From JBBIND01 sp037444075 (GTDB lineage Bacteria > Acidobacteriota > Terriglobia > Bryobacterales > Bryobacteraceae): DNA of 64,000 nucleotides. The notes under the pieces are model-generated. The model was given only the letters and a program-made list of their open reading frames with translations, ran no database searches and was not told the origin of the DNA. The stretch covers positions 1-64,000 of the forward strand of contig JBBIND010000013.1 in NCBI GenBank assembly GCA_037444075.1. The letters are read 5' to 3'. This document shows positions 26,528-35,690 of this stretch, piece by piece. Every line of letters begins with the position of its first letter. Positions within the stretch are counted from its first letter, which is position 1. The position numbers and the translations under genes are program-made.

Positions 26528-29500
26528 TTATGTGGCGACCGCTTGCGCGGTAGCCTGCGGGGGAGGCGCCATCTCCCGGAGACGCACCGTGACAAGCTTG
26601 GAAACCCCGGGCTCCTGCATGGTCACGCCATACAAGAACTCGGCAGCTTCCATCGTTCGCTTGGCGTGCGTGATCATGATGAACTGCGTACGCCCGCTCA
26701 TTTCCCGCAGCAACCGGAGCAGGCGCTCGATGTTGGGCTCATCCAGCGGCGCGTCCACCTCGTCGAGCACGCAGAACGGGCTCGGCTGGTAGCGGAAGAT
26801 GGCCATCAGCAGAGCCAGCGCCGTGAGCGCCTTTTCTCCGCCCGAAAGCAACAGTACATTCTGTAGCCGCTTGCCCGGCGGAGAGGCCACGATATCGATG
26901 CCGGATTCGGCCAGGTTCGATTCGTCGGTCAGGCGCATCTCGCCCACGCCGCCGCCGAACAAGGTTGCAAAAGTCTCCCGGAAGTTCGCGTTGATGGCCT
27001 GGAAAGCCTCGCCAAAGCGCTTGCGCGTCTCCGTGTCGATGTCCCTTATGGCCTTTTCCGTATCGCGGATGGAATCCAGCAGGTCCTGGCGTTGCTCATT
27101 GAGGAAGTCGTAACGCTGCTGCGTTTCCTGATACTCCTCGAGCGCTTGTGGATTCACAGGTCCGAGCGCCTCAATCCGCCCTTTCAATTCGGTATAGCGT
27201 TCCTCGGCCTCGGCCAAGGCAAACTCGTCCGGAGCTTCTTCACCCGGCGGCAGGAGGTCATCCAGCGGCGCGCCCAGTTCCTTCCGGCTGGTCTCTTCCA
27301 GGTATTTCAGCTCCGCCCGGCGCTCCGCCATCGCGATTTCCACCTGCGACCGGTGCTCACGCGCGGTTTGCACTCCCAGCCGAGCCTGCCGCAGTTCCTC
27401 TTCCGCCCCAGCCAGTTCCTCCCGGAGGCGGGTTTCTTCGGCCGCCAGCGTGTTCACGGCTTCCTCGGCTTGGGCTATTTCGCCGGCCAGCGACTCGGCG
27501 CGCGCATCCAGCGTGAGGTTGTCCTCGAGCAGGCGGGCGCGCTCGACGCCCAGCCGCTGCATCTCGCGAGCCGTTTCCTCCAGGCGCGTCCTCAACTCGC
27601 GCAGTTGATTTTCGAGCCGCAAATGCGTGGCGCGCTCTGCCCGCAGCCGCTCGTCACGCTCGGCAACCACGACGCGCAACGCCGAATGCTCTTCCACCGC
27701 CCGGGCGGCCTGCGCTTGAATCTGTTCCAGGCTGCGCCGATACTCCTCGAGTTTCTGCTCCTCGGACTGCCGGGCGGCCTCCTTTTCCTCGACCGTGGCG
27801 GCGTGACGATTCCGCTGTTCTTTCGAGCGCGATTTCTCCCGCTCCAGCCGCTCCAGTTCCATGCGCGCCACGGACAACCGCGAGTTAAGCCGCGTCAGTT
27901 CCTCGGCCAGCTTGCGCTGTTCGTGTTCGGCGGCCACCACCGCCTTTTCTTTTTCCTGCTGTTCGGCTCGCAGTTTCTCTAGTTCGTCGCCCAGCGAAGC
28001 CAGTTCCTCCTCCAGCAGTTCCACGCTCGCGGCAGCCTTCTCTGTCTGCCGGAGACGGTCCTGCACCAAACCCGTCATCTCCCGCAGTTCGCGCTTCAGC
28101 GCGAGAGGTCCGCCGGCTGACTTCTTCCCGCCACTGACCGCACAGCCGTGGTAGGAGACGCCGTCCGGCATCAGGAAGTAGAAGTCCGGATAGCTCATCG
28201 CCAGCCGCTGCGCCGCCTCCCGGTCTTCAGCCAGGACGCAACGGTTCAGGCGTGGCAGCAGCGAGGTATGCGTTTTGGTCAGCCCGTTGGTGAGGCGGAG
28301 GTAGTCGCTCAGGCGGCCCAGTATCCCTGTCTCTGGTCCGATGGCGGGCTCGCATTCCTCTCTGCGCTCCACCACCATCCCGGCAGGTGGATGAACCAGG
28401 AATGTGGCGCGCCCTTCCAGGTCCGTCCGCATCAGGTTGAGGCCGAGATCGGCCTGGGACCAATCCCGCACCACGACGTATTCCAGTTCGTCGTGCAGGA
28501 ACTCCTCGGCGGCCTTTTCGTAAGCCGCGTCCACTTCCACGAAGTCGGCGAGCACGCCGAGCGGCTGCAATTCGCCCGCGTGTCCCTGCTCGACGGTTCC
28601 GAACAGGCGCTTCACCGATTCGGTGGTGTAAGCACGGTGCGAGAGGATTTCTTCAAGCGAATCTTTGCGCGCTTTCAACCGGGAGGTTTCCTCGCGCAGT
28701 TCCTCCAGGCGCCGCCGCGATTCGCCCAGTGTTTGCTTGCGGCTGGCCAAGTGTTCTTCCACTTCGCGGCGGCGCGCCGTGAGCGTGCCGAGCTCAGCTT
28801 GTTGAGCTTCGAGTTTCCCGATAAGCTCAGCGCGGTTGGCTTCCAGGCGCTGCTGCTCGGCCAGGGAAGCTTCCACCTCGGTCGTGGTTCTGGTCTTGTC
28901 GCGCTCCAGCGAAGCCAGGAACCCGTCAATCTGCGCCAGGTCGTTCCGCAGGGCTGAAACCTCACCCAGAAAGCGAAGTACGGATTGGCGCCCCGCCTCA
29001 ATGCACCGCTCACGCCCCCGCAGGGACTCCTGCAAAGCATCGCGCTCCTGGCTCTTGCCGCTCAGCTTCTGCCGGGCTTCGCCGGCTTGCCGTTCGATCT
29101 CCTCCAGCGTGCGTCCGCAGCTCTCCAGTTCGCCCGCCAGGACGCCCAGCTGCGTCTCGAACGTCTCGGTTTCCGTTTCGTCCTGCGACAGCCGCTCTTC
29201 AATGGCCGCGATTTGCCGGGCCTGCAACTCGAGCCGGCCGCGCGTTCTTTCCGCCTCCAGGCGCAGTTCCGCCAGCCGCCCGCGGGATTCCGTCAGCCCG
29301 CGTTCCGTCGTATAGCCCTTTTGCTGGCGTTCCGCCTGCGTTTTCTCCAGCGCCGCCACCTGTTCCGCCAGTTTCTGGCATTCCGAGGTGGCGAGGTTCA
29401 GTTCCAGCGCGGTCTTGGCGGCCTCGCGTTCGAGCAGCCGAAACCGCCCGGCCAGCGAGCGCCGCAACTCGGCCCGGAGTTGCTCGGTATACTCCTGAAA

Positions 29501-30223
29501 ACGCTTGGTTTTAGCCGCTTGCCGCTTGAGCGAGTTGGCTTGCCTGCCGACCTCCTCCAGAATGTCGAACACGCGCGCCAGATTCTGCTTGGAGCCTTCC
29601 AGCTTGGCTTCCGCCAGGCGTTTCTTGGCCTTGAACCTGCTGATGCCGGCGGCTTCCTCAATGACGGACCGGCGGTCCTGCGGCTTGGAACTGAGGATTT
29701 GCCCGATGCGGCCCTGCTCGATGATGGCGTAGGATTCCGGCCCGAGCCCCGTGCCCATGAACAAATCCTGGATGTCGCGCAGCCGGGCCAACCGCCCGTC
29801 GATCAGGTACTCGCTGTCGCCCGAGCGGAACAAGCGCCGGGTGATGGTGATCTCACGGGGATGAGCGCCCGCGTGGCCATTGGTGCCCGCCGGAGGTGCA
29901 GACCCGTTCTTGGGCGTGGCGGATGGAGTGGATGCATCGTGTTCAGCGTGGTATTCCGGGTCGACCAGAGTGAGCGTAACCGCAGCCATGCCGAGCGGCT
30001 TCCGCTCGCGCGTGCCCGCAAAGATCACATCTTCCATGCGGGTTCCGCGCAGGCTCTTGGCGGATTGCTCGCCAAGCACCCAACTGATGGCGTCACTCAT
30101 GTTCGACTTGCCGCAGCCATTCGGTCCGACGATGGCGGCCAAACCGGACCCCTGAAAGCGCATATCCGTGCGCTCACAGAACGACTTGAAGCCCTGGACT
30201 TCGACGCGTTTGAGTTTTAGCAA
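26528..30223 (-). CDS. smc: Chromosome segregation protein SMC
   Basis: A 1231-residue ATPase that organises and segregates chromosomes as a ring with ScpAB. N-terminal head LKLKRVEVQGFKSF with Walker A GPNGCGKSNMSDAI; R-loop FAGTRERKPLGMAAVTLTL; long coiled coils; hinge around residues 530-680 (HAGELQPLGVLADFVEVDAAYEKAAEEFL); second coil; C-terminal head with signature LLSGGEKALTALALL and Walker B FCVLDEVDAPLDEPN. The start is TTG (complement of 30221-30223) with AAGGGG seven bases upstream. A Ser/Thr/Pro/Gly-rich insertion (about residues 95-120) in the first head is slightly unusual. Confidence 0.97.
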   Translation of the reverse strand: MLKLKRVEVQGFKSFCERTDMRFQGSGLAAIVGPNGCGKSNMSDAISWVLGEQSAKSLRGTRMEDVIFAGTRERKPLGMAAVTLTLVDPEYHAEHDASTPSATPKNGSAPPAGTNGHAGAHPREITITRRLFRSGDSEYLIDGRLARLRDIQDLFMGTGLGPESYAIIEQGRIGQILSSKPQDRRSVIEEAAGISRFKAKKRLAEAKLEGSKQNLARVFDILEEVGRQANSLKRQAAKTKRFQEYTEQLRAELRRSLAGRFRLLEREAAKTALELNLATSECQKLAEQVAALEKTQAERQQKGYTTERGLTESRGRLAELRLEAERTRGRLELQARQIAAIEERLSQDETETETFETQLGVLAGELESCGRTLEEIERQAGEARQKLSGKSQERDALQESLRGRERCIEAGRQSVLRFLGEVSALRNDLAQIDGFLASLERDKTRTTTEVEASLAEQQRLEANRAELIGKLEAQQAELGTLTARRREVEEHLASRKQTLGESRRRLEELREETSRLKARKDSLEEILSHRAYTTESVKRLFGTVEQGHAGELQPLGVLADFVEVDAAYEKAAEEFLHDELEYVVVRDWSQADLGLNLMRTDLEGRATFLVHPPAGMVVERREECEPAIGPETGILGRLSDYLRLTNGLTKTHTSLLPRLNRCVLAEDREAAQRLAMSYPDFYFLMPDGVSYHGCAVSGGKKSAGGPLALKRELREMTGLVQDRLRQTEKAAASVELLEEELASLGDELEKLRAEQQEKEKAVVAAEHEQRKLAEELTRLNSRLSVARMELERLEREKSRSKEQRNRHAATVEEKEAARQSEEQKLEEYRRSLEQIQAQAARAVEEHSALRVVVAERDERLRAERATHLRLENQLRELRTRLEETAREMQRLGVERARLLEDNLTLDARAESLAGEIAQAEEAVNTLAAEETRLREELAGAEEELRQARLGVQTAREHRSQVEIAMAERRAELKYLEETSRKELGAPLDDLLPPGEEAPDEFALAEAEERYTELKGRIEALGPVNPQALEEYQETQQRYDFLNEQRQDLLDSIRDTEKAIRDIDTETRKRFGEAFQAINANFRETFATLFGGGVGEMRLTDESNLAESGIDIVASPPGKRLQNVLLLSGGEKALTALALLMAIFRYQPSPFCVLDEVDAPLDEPNIERLLRLLREMSGRTQFIMITHAKRTMEAAEFLYGVTMQEPGVSKLVTVRLREMAPPPQATAQAVAT

Positions 30224-30386
30224 GGGTTAGCCCCTTCTCAGCTCGTTTTCAAAAATAAGGGCATGAGAAGCCCTTGACTCGGGGGGATGCCTCTATGGTA
30301 AACGGGAAGACCGGAAAAGTAAAGCACCCAGGCAACTCTATTCTGGGGTCTTCTGAGAAGGCACACAATATGTAGGGGTCCACCTG

Positions 30387-32198
30387 TCAACGCACCCATT
30401 CCAAACTGACATGGTACCGGCCCGGACCGCTCCGGGGGTCGTCGATCCGCAACCGCGCCGTGTACCCGTTGGCCGCCGAGGGTTCCTCGAGCAGCCGGAC
30501 GGTTCCCCGCCCTTCCTTCACCCTTACCTCCAGCGAGCGCAGGCTCGCCCCGGGGAGAGGTTCGCTGTAGCCGGATTCCGGCGAGCGGATGGGTCCGCCG
30601 CCCAGCACCTGGTAGCGCACCCTGTCTCCCTGGACGAACACTTCCACCGAACCGTCAATCCATACCCGGAACTCAAAATGGCCTTGCGCGGCAGCCTGTG
30701 GGGCGGTTGGCTCAGAGGACGTGGCCGCCACAGCTGGCAGAGGACCGGCAGCACCCAGGTAAGGGTTGAAGACGTAGTCCAGCGAAAAGGGCTCGCTTCG
30801 GGGGAAGCGCAGGTTGAGTGACACCGCGTAAGCCGGATCCAACGCCCACTGCCCGACCGCCAGGACGCGCCTCTTCAGGGACAGGGAATCGTGCCAGCCC
30901 CAGAACGGCTTGGCCTTGTTCTCAGCTTCCTTCCGCCCCAGGAACGCTCCTGCGATCTGCCTGTGCGGAACGCCCGGCCGGCCGCCGAGCGGGCTATAGG
31001 TGAAGTAATCGTCGAAAGTCCTCGAGGTCCAGCCGCTTCCGGAATAGGCCCGGCTCCACCAGTGCTCGTGGATGGGCAGCAGATCGTAGCCCACCAGCCG
31101 GTCATTGGCGTGGCGCGGCCGTTCCGCCACGCCTTTGTAGATGAACGTGACGCCTGTTCCCGCCGTGAACGTGTCCCGGCTGATGTCATATCGCGCGTGA
31201 GAGCTGCGCGAACCGTAGATCCCGTGTCCGCCGGACTCGATGAACACGATCGGGCGCCGGCCCTCGTGGAGGTCCACCGTCCCGTCCACGTCGTGCAAAC
31301 CGCGTGTAACGCGCGTATCGGCCACGAAGCTGTACACGTTGTTATGAGCGAGAGTCTCCATCGCCTGGAGCCGGCCGAATTCGGTGCCGTCCTTCCGGAC
31401 AGTGAGGATCACACCTTCGTTGTCATTCTCATGACAGGTGCCGATGACGCATTTGTCGGAGTAATCCCGCGCGTGGAAGACGTTGTAGATCAGGAACCAG
31501 TGCGTGGCCGTCTCCATGACGGCGTAGTAGACATAGGCCTGTGAACTGCCGGTGTCGAGCGACTGCCAGTTGTTGTCGCCGTCCCAGTCCTTGTCGAAAT
31601 CGAATCGTGCGGGGTAGTCGGCTTTCGGCTGAAACCAGGTTTCCTGCGCCAGAAAAGGCGCCCAGTGTTCGGCCAGCGAGCGATAGGGGTCCAGCGAGAT
31701 GCGTTCAGGCGGGAAATCCACGGTCTCCGCCGGCTTGAGCGAGGGCGCCTCAGCGCTCACCTCGATGGTGACTCGGGCGGTCTTGCCCTCCAGAGAAACT
31801 TCCACCTCATACTGCCCGGGTTTCTCAGGAGCGGTATAGAGGAAGCTGTCCTGGAGTACGTACTCTCCGGCCAGGCTGCCGAAGATGCGGCCCGCCGTGG
31901 ATTCGGACTGCTCCACAAACGGCAATTCGTCGCGGCCTTGAAACCTGAAAGGCTTGGACAGCCAGCCGCCTTCGGTGGTGGCGACGCGCGCTGTCGCCCC
32001 CCCACGCCGCAGGCGACCCGTCCGTTTGCTGCCGTCTCGCGCCGTGACCTCGCCGTAGACCAACGCCTGAACGACTATTGATTCGAGGGGCCTGACAAAC
32101 GGCTTTTCCGGTGCGGTGCGGATTCTGACTTCCGTAACATTGCCCCAAGCGCTGCCTAGGGGAAGCAGCGCTGCCACCAGCAGAGGGATGATCTTCAT
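30387..32198 (-). CDS. Secreted protein of unknown function
   Basis: A 603-residue exported protein starting at 32198 with MKIIPLLVAALLPLGSAWG, a Sec signal. I do not recognise the family. Residues about 20-150 look like an Ig/beta-sandwich region (VRIRTAPEKPFVRPLESIVVQA; PGQYEVEVSLEGKTARVTIEV). The central part has a striking pattern, AYVYYAVMETATHWFLIYNVFHARD, CVIGTCHENDNEGVILTV and VFIESGGHGIYG, with several His/Asp/Glu that could bind metal. A C-terminal beta-rich domain follows. The 163 bases between it and smc hold no recognised site except weak inverted repeats. Confidence 0.65.
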   Translation of the reverse strand: MKIIPLLVAALLPLGSAWGNVTEVRIRTAPEKPFVRPLESIVVQALVYGEVTARDGSKRTGRLRRGGATARVATTEGGWLSKPFRFQGRDELPFVEQSESTAGRIFGSLAGEYVLQDSFLYTAPEKPGQYEVEVSLEGKTARVTIEVSAEAPSLKPAETVDFPPERISLDPYRSLAEHWAPFLAQETWFQPKADYPARFDFDKDWDGDNNWQSLDTGSSQAYVYYAVMETATHWFLIYNVFHARDYSDKCVIGTCHENDNEGVILTVRKDGTEFGRLQAMETLAHNNVYSFVADTRVTRGLHDVDGTVDLHEGRRPIVFIESGGHGIYGSRSSHARYDISRDTFTAGTGVTFIYKGVAERPRHANDRLVGYDLLPIHEHWWSRAYSGSGWTSRTFDDYFTYSPLGGRPGVPHRQIAGAFLGRKEAENKAKPFWGWHDSLSLKRRVLAVGQWALDPAYAVSLNLRFPRSEPFSLDYVFNPYLGAAGPLPAVAATSSEPTAPQAAAQGHFEFRVWIDGSVEVFVQGDRVRYQVLGGGPIRSPESGYSEPLPGASLRSLEVRVKEGRGTVRLLEEPSAANGYTARLRIDDPRSGPGRYHVSLEWVR

Positions 32199-32244
32199 GA
32201 TATCGCAACAGTCCACGGACCCAGGTGTGGCCGCGGCCTCGTCT

Positions 32245-34716
32245 CTAGAACATGTACAGTGGCGTGCCTGGTTCGGGTCCCCCGCCTGCCCCTACGGGTT
32301 GCTCCTCCTGGTCTTTCACCGGGCGGCAGAAGATGCCCGAATCGCCCAGATAGACTTCCAGCTCCGCCGGGCGCGGCAACGTACCCTGGATCAAAGCCTC
32401 TGACAGCGGGTCCTCGACATACTTCTGCAGGGCCCTCCGCAGCGGGCGTGCGCCGTAGCTGCGGTCTGCGCAGGTCTTCTCCAGGATGTAGCGCGAGGCT
32501 TCCGGAGCGAGCCGGATTCTGATCTGCTTGGGCACGAGATTCTGGTTGATCTGTTCAACCATCAGGCCGATGATCTTGAGCAGGTCGTCGTCGGCCAGAG
32601 AGGTGAATAGAATCACTTCATCCAAACGGTTGAGAAACTCAGGATTAAAGGCACGCTTTACTTCCGCCATCACCTGGTCTTCGACCTTGGGCAGCAGCCC
32701 GCCTGTCTCCGGCGCTGAGAAGCCCATCGACGAGCGCTTCTCCAGATGGCGCGCCCCCAGGTTCGAGGTCATGATCACGATGGTGTTCTTGAAGTCCACC
32801 GTGTTCCCCAAACCGTCGGTAAGCTGCCCGTCCTCAAAGACCTGCAGCAGGATGTTGTAGACATCCGGGTGCGCTTTTTCGATTTCGTCAAGCAGAATCA
32901 CGCTGTAGGGCGAACGCTTGACGCGCTCGGTGAGTTGGCCGCCTTCTTCGTAGCCGACGTAACCCGGCGGCGAGCCAATCAGCTTCGATACCGAGTGCTT
33001 TTCCATGAACTCGGACATATCGAAGCGGATGAGCGACTTCTCGGTGCCAAACAGGAATTCCGCCAGAGCGCGCGCCACCTCGGTCTTGCCGACGCCGGTC
33101 GGCCCCAGGAACAGGAACGACCCGGCCGGACGTTTCGGTGACTTCAACCCCGCGCGCGACCGCCGGATGGCTCTCGACAAAGCGTTGATAGCTTTGTCCT
33201 GGCTGACCACGCGCTTGTGCAGTTCCTCCTCGATACGGAGCAGCTTGGTGATCTCCTCCTCCCGGATAGCCGTCATCGGCACACCGGTCCAGCGGGCTAC
33301 GACTTCCTCGATATCGTCCTTGGTGACGACGCCTGTGGAGGTCTCATCCAGATTGTGCAGCTCCCGCAAAGCGCGCAGGTTCTCGCGCTCTTTGCGCTCC
33401 TCGTCGGAGTAGTAGCGTGCCTTCTCAAACTCGTGGTTGGCGATGGCCGCTTCCATGCGGTGCACGCTGTACTTGATGCGCTTCTGAATGTCCGCCACTT
33501 CGGCGGGCAGCGTCGTCTGACGCAGTTTCACCCGTGCGCCGGCTTCATCAATCAGGTCAATCGCCTTGTCCGGCAGGAAGCGGTCCGGAATGAAGCGGCT
33601 GGAAGCCATCACGGCCGTTTCCAGGGCATCGTCAGTGTAGGCCACTGCGTGGAACTTCTCGTAGCGCTCTTTGATGCCGAACAGGATCTTGACGGCATCC
33701 GCCTCCGTGGGCGGGGGCACCTTCACAGCCTGAAACCGCCGTTCCAAAGAGCGGTCCTTTTCAATCGACTTGCGGTACTCGGCGGGCGTCGTGGCGCCGA
33801 TGCACTGTATCTCGCCGCGAGACAGCGCCGGCTTCAGGATGTTGGCCGCATCCAAAGAACCCTCCGCCGAACCCGCGCCGACCAGGGTGTGCAACTCGTC
33901 GATGAAGATGATGGCGTTCTGGTTGTCCATCAGCTCCTTCATGATGGACTTCAGCCGTTCCTCGAATTGCCCGCGGTACTTGGTGCCCGCCACAATCAAC
34001 GAAAGATCCAGCGCCAGAATACGCTTTTCAGCCAGGAAACTCGGCACGTCGCCTTCCGCGATGCGTTGCGCCAACCCCTCGACAATGGCGGTCTTGCCTA
34101 CGCCCGGCTCGCCGATGAGCACCGGGTTGTTCTTCGTGCGCCGGCAGAGAATCTGCACGACGCGCTCCACTTCGTAGTTGCGCCCGATGAGGGGGTCCGT
34201 CAGCCCGTCGATGGCGCACTGCGTCAGGTCCCGGCTGAACTCGCTCAAAAGCGAACTTTCCTTGGGACGGCTGCTGCTCGACCGCTCGGTCGAGGAACGC
34301 GCCACTTCCTCGCGCGCCTGCGAAAGCCGCAGACCGCGCTCGTTCAAAATCTCGGCGGCGAAGCACTTCTCTTCGCGCAGCAAACCCAGCAGGAGATGCT
34401 CGGTGCCGATATGCTTGTGCCCCAGCCGTTCAGCCTCCTCGGCGCCATAAGCCAGCACCCGCTTGCACTCGTGGCTGAGCGGCAAATCCACGGAGGTCGA
34501 CACACGCTCCCGGACGGTGGTGTGCGCTTCAATCTGCTTGCGGATGGACTCCAAGGCGGAGCTGGAGCGCAGAAACCGGTTCGCCAAAGCCTTGTCTTCG
34601 CGCAGCAGCCCGAGCAGCAGGTGCTCGGTCTCGATGTAAGGGCTTCCGAACTGGCTGGCTTCATAGCGGGCGAAGAAGATCACCCGCCTCGCCTTTTCCG
34701 TATATCGCTCAAACAT
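32245..34716 (-). CDS. clpC: ATP-dependent Clp protease ATP-binding subunit ClpC
   Basis: An 823-residue Hsp100 unfoldase for ClpP. It opens MFERYTEKARRVIFFARYEA, the conserved ClpC start, so 34716 is chosen over an in-frame start 14 codons earlier. Two Clp-N repeats (TEHLLLGLLRED, TEHLLLGLLREE), AAA1 with GEPGVGKT and IIFIDELHTLVGAG, a middle coiled-coil domain (about 410-500), AAA2 with GPTGVGKT and VILLDEIEKAHPDVYN, then the D2 small domain. The C-terminal tail (about 25 residues, Gly/Pro-rich) is not conserved. The ATG overlaps the stop of the upstream ABC ATPase by eight bases. Confidence 0.95.
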   Translation of the reverse strand: MFERYTEKARRVIFFARYEASQFGSPYIETEHLLLGLLREDKALANRFLRSSSALESIRKQIEAHTTVRERVSTSVDLPLSHECKRVLAYGAEEAERLGHKHIGTEHLLLGLLREEKCFAAEILNERGLRLSQAREEVARSSTERSSSSRPKESSLLSEFSRDLTQCAIDGLTDPLIGRNYEVERVVQILCRRTKNNPVLIGEPGVGKTAIVEGLAQRIAEGDVPSFLAEKRILALDLSLIVAGTKYRGQFEERLKSIMKELMDNQNAIIFIDELHTLVGAGSAEGSLDAANILKPALSRGEIQCIGATTPAEYRKSIEKDRSLERRFQAVKVPPPTEADAVKILFGIKERYEKFHAVAYTDDALETAVMASSRFIPDRFLPDKAIDLIDEAGARVKLRQTTLPAEVADIQKRIKYSVHRMEAAIANHEFEKARYYSDEERKERENLRALRELHNLDETSTGVVTKDDIEEVVARWTGVPMTAIREEEITKLLRIEEELHKRVVSQDKAINALSRAIRRSRAGLKSPKRPAGSFLFLGPTGVGKTEVARALAEFLFGTEKSLIRFDMSEFMEKHSVSKLIGSPPGYVGYEEGGQLTERVKRSPYSVILLDEIEKAHPDVYNILLQVFEDGQLTDGLGNTVDFKNTIVIMTSNLGARHLEKRSSMGFSAPETGGLLPKVEDQVMAEVKRAFNPEFLNRLDEVILFTSLADDDLLKIIGLMVEQINQNLVPKQIRIRLAPEASRYILEKTCADRSYGARPLRRALQKYVEDPLSEALIQGTLPRPAELEVYLGDSGIFCRPVKDQEEQPVGAGGGPEPGTPLYMF

Positions 34717-35452
34717 TGTCTTGGCCCCCTGTGTCCGTTTCCCGCACCCGCCAGGCATCCTCCTCGGCGGGAGCCAACTGTCCTTTCTCTAATTGTAGGA
34801 TGCGATCACAACGCCGCGCGAACGAAATATTATGCGTGACGTAGACCGAGGTGAGCCCATGGGCGCTGTGCAGTTCGCTGAGCATGGCAATAATCATTTC
34901 GCCGGTTCGGAAATCCAGGTTCCCAGTAGGCTCATCGGCCAATAACAGTGCGGGCTTACCAACCAGAGCCCGCGCCAGGACCACCCGCTGCTGCTCCCCG
35001 CCGGAGAGTTCGCCCGCCCTGTGCCCCGCTCGCCGCGACAGACCCACCTCGTTCAGCCGCTCGAGCGCCGCCTGCCGGGCGGCATCTTCCGGCTCCCCGC
35101 GCACCAGCAGGGGCATCATGACGTTTTCCAGCGCCGTGAATTCAGGCAAAAGGGAGGGAATCTGCCAGACGAAGCCAATCTTTCTGTTGCGAAGCTCGGC
35201 CAGCGCGGCATCCCCTAAGGCAAAGATATCCTGTCCGTTCACGTAAACGGCCCCGAAACTAGGCCTGTCCAGGCCACCCAACAAGTGCAACAACGTAGAC
35301 TTGCCGGCTCCGCTTTCCCCTACCAGGGCCAGGCGTTCGCCTTGGGCAACCTCCAGGTTGAGGCGAAAGAGGACAACCAGGTCACTGTCGCCTGACCGGT
35401 AGGTCTTGCCCAAGTCCACGGCCCTCAGGCCGGCCTGCGTTTGGCGAGACAT
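34709..35452 (-). CDS. LolD-type ABC transporter ATP-binding protein
   Basis: A 247-residue ATPase starting at 35452 after AAGGGAAC. Walker A GESGAGKST, Q-loop VWQIPSLLPEFTALENVMMPLL, signature LSGGEQQRVVLARAL, Walker B LLLADEPTGNLDFRTG and YVTHNISFARR place it in the LolD/MacB group, which extracts lipoproteins or other envelope cargo. No permease gene is next to it; instead clpC overlaps its end, so the permease must lie elsewhere. The 238 bases upstream to the next gene hold only a weak GTCAC-N4-GTGAC hairpin. Confidence 0.88.
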   Translation of the reverse strand: MSRQTQAGLRAVDLGKTYRSGDSDLVVLFRLNLEVAQGERLALVGESGAGKSTLLHLLGGLDRPSFGAVYVNGQDIFALGDAALAELRNRKIGFVWQIPSLLPEFTALENVMMPLLVRGEPEDAARQAALERLNEVGLSRRAGHRAGELSGGEQQRVVLARALVGKPALLLADEPTGNLDFRTGEMIIAMLSELHSAHGLTSVYVTHNISFARRCDRILQLEKGQLAPAEEDAWRVRETDTGGQDNV

Positions 35453-35690
35453 GTTCCCTTCGGAAACTCGTGCATCTGCTACTACGCTAGCACGGGCAGC
35501 GTACCCTATCGGTAAGGCATTGACGCCGAGTGCTTTGCAGGGCCCGTGTAGGGATCGTCGGAGCAACCCGTGGAATACGCCCGGGCACCGGTTCGCGGAC
35601 AAAAGGTTGATGCAGGCGCACCCGTCACATCAGTGACTTACGGCCCGCCGAGGCAGGCTTCAACCGGCCATGGGTCTTTCGCCCCAGCCG

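Noticed and set aside
28985..30220. 411-codon open frame on the plus strand across smc
   Set aside because: Antisense to SMC coding sequence, no recognisable motif, no ribosome binding site.
33217..34839. 540-codon open frame on the plus strand across clpC
   Set aside because: Antisense shadow of a well-defined gene; composition is low-complexity His/Arg/Gln without motifs.
35456..35690. Possible small RNA gene between the LolD-type ATPase and the oxidoreductase gene
   Set aside because: Only a 5-bp hairpin (GTCAC-N4-GTGAC) and no terminator or tRNA-like folding; nothing supports a gene.
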